NCBI GenBank assembly: GCA_046597185.1
Contig: JBKJLF010000842.1
Location: forward strand, 1-17,194
DNA: 17,194 nt
DNA from: CAMBDR01 sp046597185
Lineage (GTDB): Bacteria > Pseudomonadota > Gammaproteobacteria > Burkholderiales > Burkholderiaceae_D
Reading direction: 5' to 3'
The notes beneath the pieces are model-generated. The model had not been told where the DNA came from and made no database searches. It saw only the letters and a program-made list of their open reading frames with translations. Shown here piece by piece: positions 15,403-17,194 of this stretch. The translations under genes and the position numbers were made by a program. The number at the start of each line of letters is the position of its first letter. Position 1 is the first letter of the stretch.

Positions 15403-17194
15403 TCAAGGGCGAATAAGATCGAATACGCCATTTTCGCCCTGGTAGTAAGCGAGGTTCAATTTTTGCGACAAAGCAGCGGCGGCCGTTTGTGAGGCAGCAG
15501 CAAAATCAGCGCCCCCGCCAACCAAATTTTGCAGCAAGGCATTCGCCTCCTTGCCCAGGGCAGCAACATCCACATTTTTGGGCGTTTGATCGGTCTTGAG
15601 CGCCAAAAATTGGGCCGCGCCGCTTTGTGCAATGATGACATTGCTCAGCGGATTATTCACCAAAACACCCAAATCGGCACCACTCAAGGATACATTGGTA
15701 TAGCCGCCTTCACTGGCGTCATAGGGGTGCGTATGAAAAATGCCCATCAGCGATTGCCCGGTCGGCAGTTCCAAATTGGGCCGAAACATGCCAGCCCCGC
15801 CAAGCACATCGGTATTAAACAGGCCGAGTTTTCCCATCATATCGGTAGCGAGTGTTCCACCACGCTCCTGGCTATTGCCATTGGGCAGGCTCTGAGCCCA
15901 AAGCGCTGAAAAAGCGGCTGAAGTGGCTTCGGAAAAGACGATTTTAGCAGGTGCCAGCGCAAGCGATGGCACTTGCAACAGATCGGTCGCCTTGGTTAGC
16001 GGCACCTGGACAAGTTCGCCGATCTTGCCCAGTGCGGGTATGACCCGGGTCGCCGCTTCAACCAGATTTCCAAGCCCGATTTTGCCGGACTGGGCCGCTT
16101 GCAGTGCCGCCGGAACCGCTCCGGCAAGGCCAGCAGGCATGACAGAGGAAACTGCGGACGAAATAGCAGATGAGATGGCCGAAGTTACCGCCGAAGTTAC
16201 CGTAGAAGTTACCGTAGAAGATACGGCAGACGATACCGCAGAAGAAGCGGCGGAACTCCCTGATTTGTCATCTGCTGGCTTGGCCGCCTGTTTTGCGGCA
16301 GCGGGCGCGGCTTCAGCCAACGGTTTTACGTCGGGTATAACGGGCATGGTGACAGGGCTACTCTTGGGGCCAACAAAATTATGGTTGGTAGCATGGGAAA
16401 CGTAGCTGCCCTTGGTGCCTTGCTCGATCCCGCCGGCACTATACTTGATATAACTGCCCGCGCCATTGATGACCACTTCTTCTTTTGCGGTCAAGGTGAT
16501 CCGGTTGGCGGTATGGGTAATATTTAATTTTGCCAGCACATTGATACTTTTTTCCAGGGCCTGGATATCGATATCACTACTGGCGGAAACCAGTTTCATG
16601 CCCGCTTTTTGCACCAATATCCGGATGGTTTTGCGGATCGTGGCAAACAAGCTTTCACCGCTGGCAATGGATAAACTTTTGCCCGTGGTGAGTGCGGTAT
16701 GCTCATCGCTTGAAATATGGGTTGATTTTTGGGTGGTGGTTTCTATCCCATCCGGGCTGGCCAGCACCAGGTGGGCCTTGCCCAGTTCGGGAAATTCGCC
16801 GCCACCGTCTTTGATGGCATCATGCTGATCAGACAGAATTTGCGCAACGGCGGCCTGATGCGCTTTCTCTTGCACCCCCAAGCCTTGCGCTGAATCGGCC
16901 TGCTCTTTATGCAAGGCATGCGCTTTGTCCAGCCGGGCAATGGTCTCACCCATATCCTTGGTGTGCGCACTGGCGTTAATGCGCGCCTCGGTGGTAATGA
17001 GCATGCCCTTGGCCGCGCGCGCCACACCCCACGCATTGGTGAGCAATTCCCACCCCTCACCACGAAAATCCTGCCGCCCGGCATTGCTGTCGATGCGGGT
17101 TATATGCCCCAGCGAGAGTTGGCTGCTTTGATGGTCGCTTTTTAACTGCGCCTGAATCTTTTCGTGGGTATCATCCAAAATAAGGTGATTGCTG
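15403..17194 (-). CDS. Evolved VgrG, C-terminal part, with JAMM/JAB-like metallopeptidase domain (5' end beyond the window)
   Basis: Partial: the frame is open to the right edge, so the gp27/gp5 parts are missing. From SNHLILDD at the edge to GPK (16363-16371) it matches the other VgrG: coiled-coil-like stretch, then DUF2345. After GPK it continues where the other stops. A Pro/Ala-rich stretch is followed by a Ser/Ala/Thr/Val tetrapeptide-repeat linker (16142-16249), a hydrophobic Ala/Leu-rich region, and a C-terminal domain with a JAMM-like metal site: Glu in ERGG (about 15864), HTHP (15724-15735) and SGAD (15673-15684), giving E, HxH and SxxD. JAB-type domains occur as toxins in polymorphic toxin systems and cleave isopeptide or peptide bonds. 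The HxH-to-SxxD spacing (14 residues between) is longer than in canonical JAMM proteins. Toxin function is inferred. Confidence 0.9.
   Translation of the reverse strand, partial: SNHLILDDTHEKIQAQLKSDHQSSQLSLGHITRIDSNAGRQDFRGEGWELLTNAWGVARAAKGMLITTEARINASAHTKDMGETIARLDKAHALHKEQADSAQGLGVQEKAHQAAVAQILSDQHDAIKDGGGEFPELGKAHLVLASPDGIETTTQKSTHISSDEHTALTTGKSLSIASGESLFATIRKTIRILVQKAGMKLVSASSDIDIQALEKSINVLAKLNITHTANRITLTAKEEVVINGAGSYIKYSAGGIEQGTKGSYVSHATNHNFVGPKSSPVTMPVIPDVKPLAEAAPAAAKQAAKPADDKSGSSAASSAVSSAVSSTVTSTVTSAVTSAISSAISSAVSSVMPAGLAGAVPAALQAAQSGKIGLGNLVEAATRVIPALGKIGELVQVPLTKATDLLQVPSLALAPAKIVFSEATSAAFSALWAQSLPNGNSQERGGTLATDMMGKLGLFNTDVLGGAGMFRPNLELPTGQSLMGIFHTHPYDASEGGYTNVSLSGADLGVLVNNPLSNVIIAQSGAAQFLALKTDQTPKNVDVAALGKEANALLQNLVGGGADFAAASQTAAAALSQKLNLAYYQGENGVFDLIRP
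16142..16249 (-). repeat. Nine imperfect 12-bp tandem repeats encoding the VgrG-toxin linker
   Basis: On the plus strand the unit is close to GCCGAAGTTACC: two adjacent exact copies (16178-16189 and 16190-16201), then GTAGAAGTTACC and increasingly diverged units on both sides. On the coding strand each unit gives a tetrapeptide of the type S/T-A/T-V/I-S/T (SAVSSAVSSTVTSTVT...). The 12-bp period keeps the frame, so gain or loss of units changes only linker length. Confidence 0.85.

Noticed and set aside
16142..16249. CRISPR-like array
   Set aside because: The units are 12 bp, adjacent without spacers, and in frame within a coding sequence; this is a coding minisatellite.

Overview
The window looks like a proteobacterial chromosome segment, most likely betaproteobacterial (possibly Neisseriales-like). 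That placement rests on protein style only and is low confidence. It has two parts. Positions 1-5032 hold ordinary single-copy genes at moderate GC: a dGTPase-family HD hydrolase (+), a secreted prolyl oligopeptidase (-) convergent with it, and the tRNA 2-selenouridine synthase gene mnmH (+), divergent from the peptidase.

From about 5073 to the right edge the content changes to a type VI secretion (T6SS) accessory island, all on the minus strand. In transcription order it reads: the C-terminal part of a vgrG running off the right edge and carrying a JAMM/JAB-type metallopeptidase-like domain behind a Ser/Ala/Thr/Val linker; a 90-residue helical protein; a complete vgrG; a DUF4123 adaptor/chaperone; a 1027-residue protein with all calcineurin-type metallophosphoesterase motifs; and a Tat-type lipoprotein with a beta-helix-like fold. 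After that come a frameshifted orphan copy of the phosphoesterase C-terminus, a second paralogous lipoprotein, an ISL3-type transposase remnant, and a 55-bp remnant of a third lipoprotein gene. Spacing is tight (a 4-bp overlap, and gaps of 7, 12 and 14 bp in the intact part), so the intact genes are probably one operon. No T6SS sheath or baseplate genes are present.

Proposed working model: the VgrG spike plus the DUF4123 adaptor load the metallophosphoesterase effector for delivery to neighbouring cells, and the exported lipoproteins are immunity proteins. The repeated unit 'effector tail + lipoprotein' suggests an immunity array built by repeated cassette acquisition or duplication and then eroded at its distal end by an IS element. 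The upstream VgrG appears to be a separate 'evolved' VgrG whose toxin is the JAMM domain; the 90-residue protein next to it is a candidate immunity or accessory protein.

The strongest candidate for an undescribed system is the metallophosphoesterase effector with its tandem Tat-lipoprotein partners. Toxin and immunity functions are inferred from architecture and neighbourhood, not shown by the sequence.
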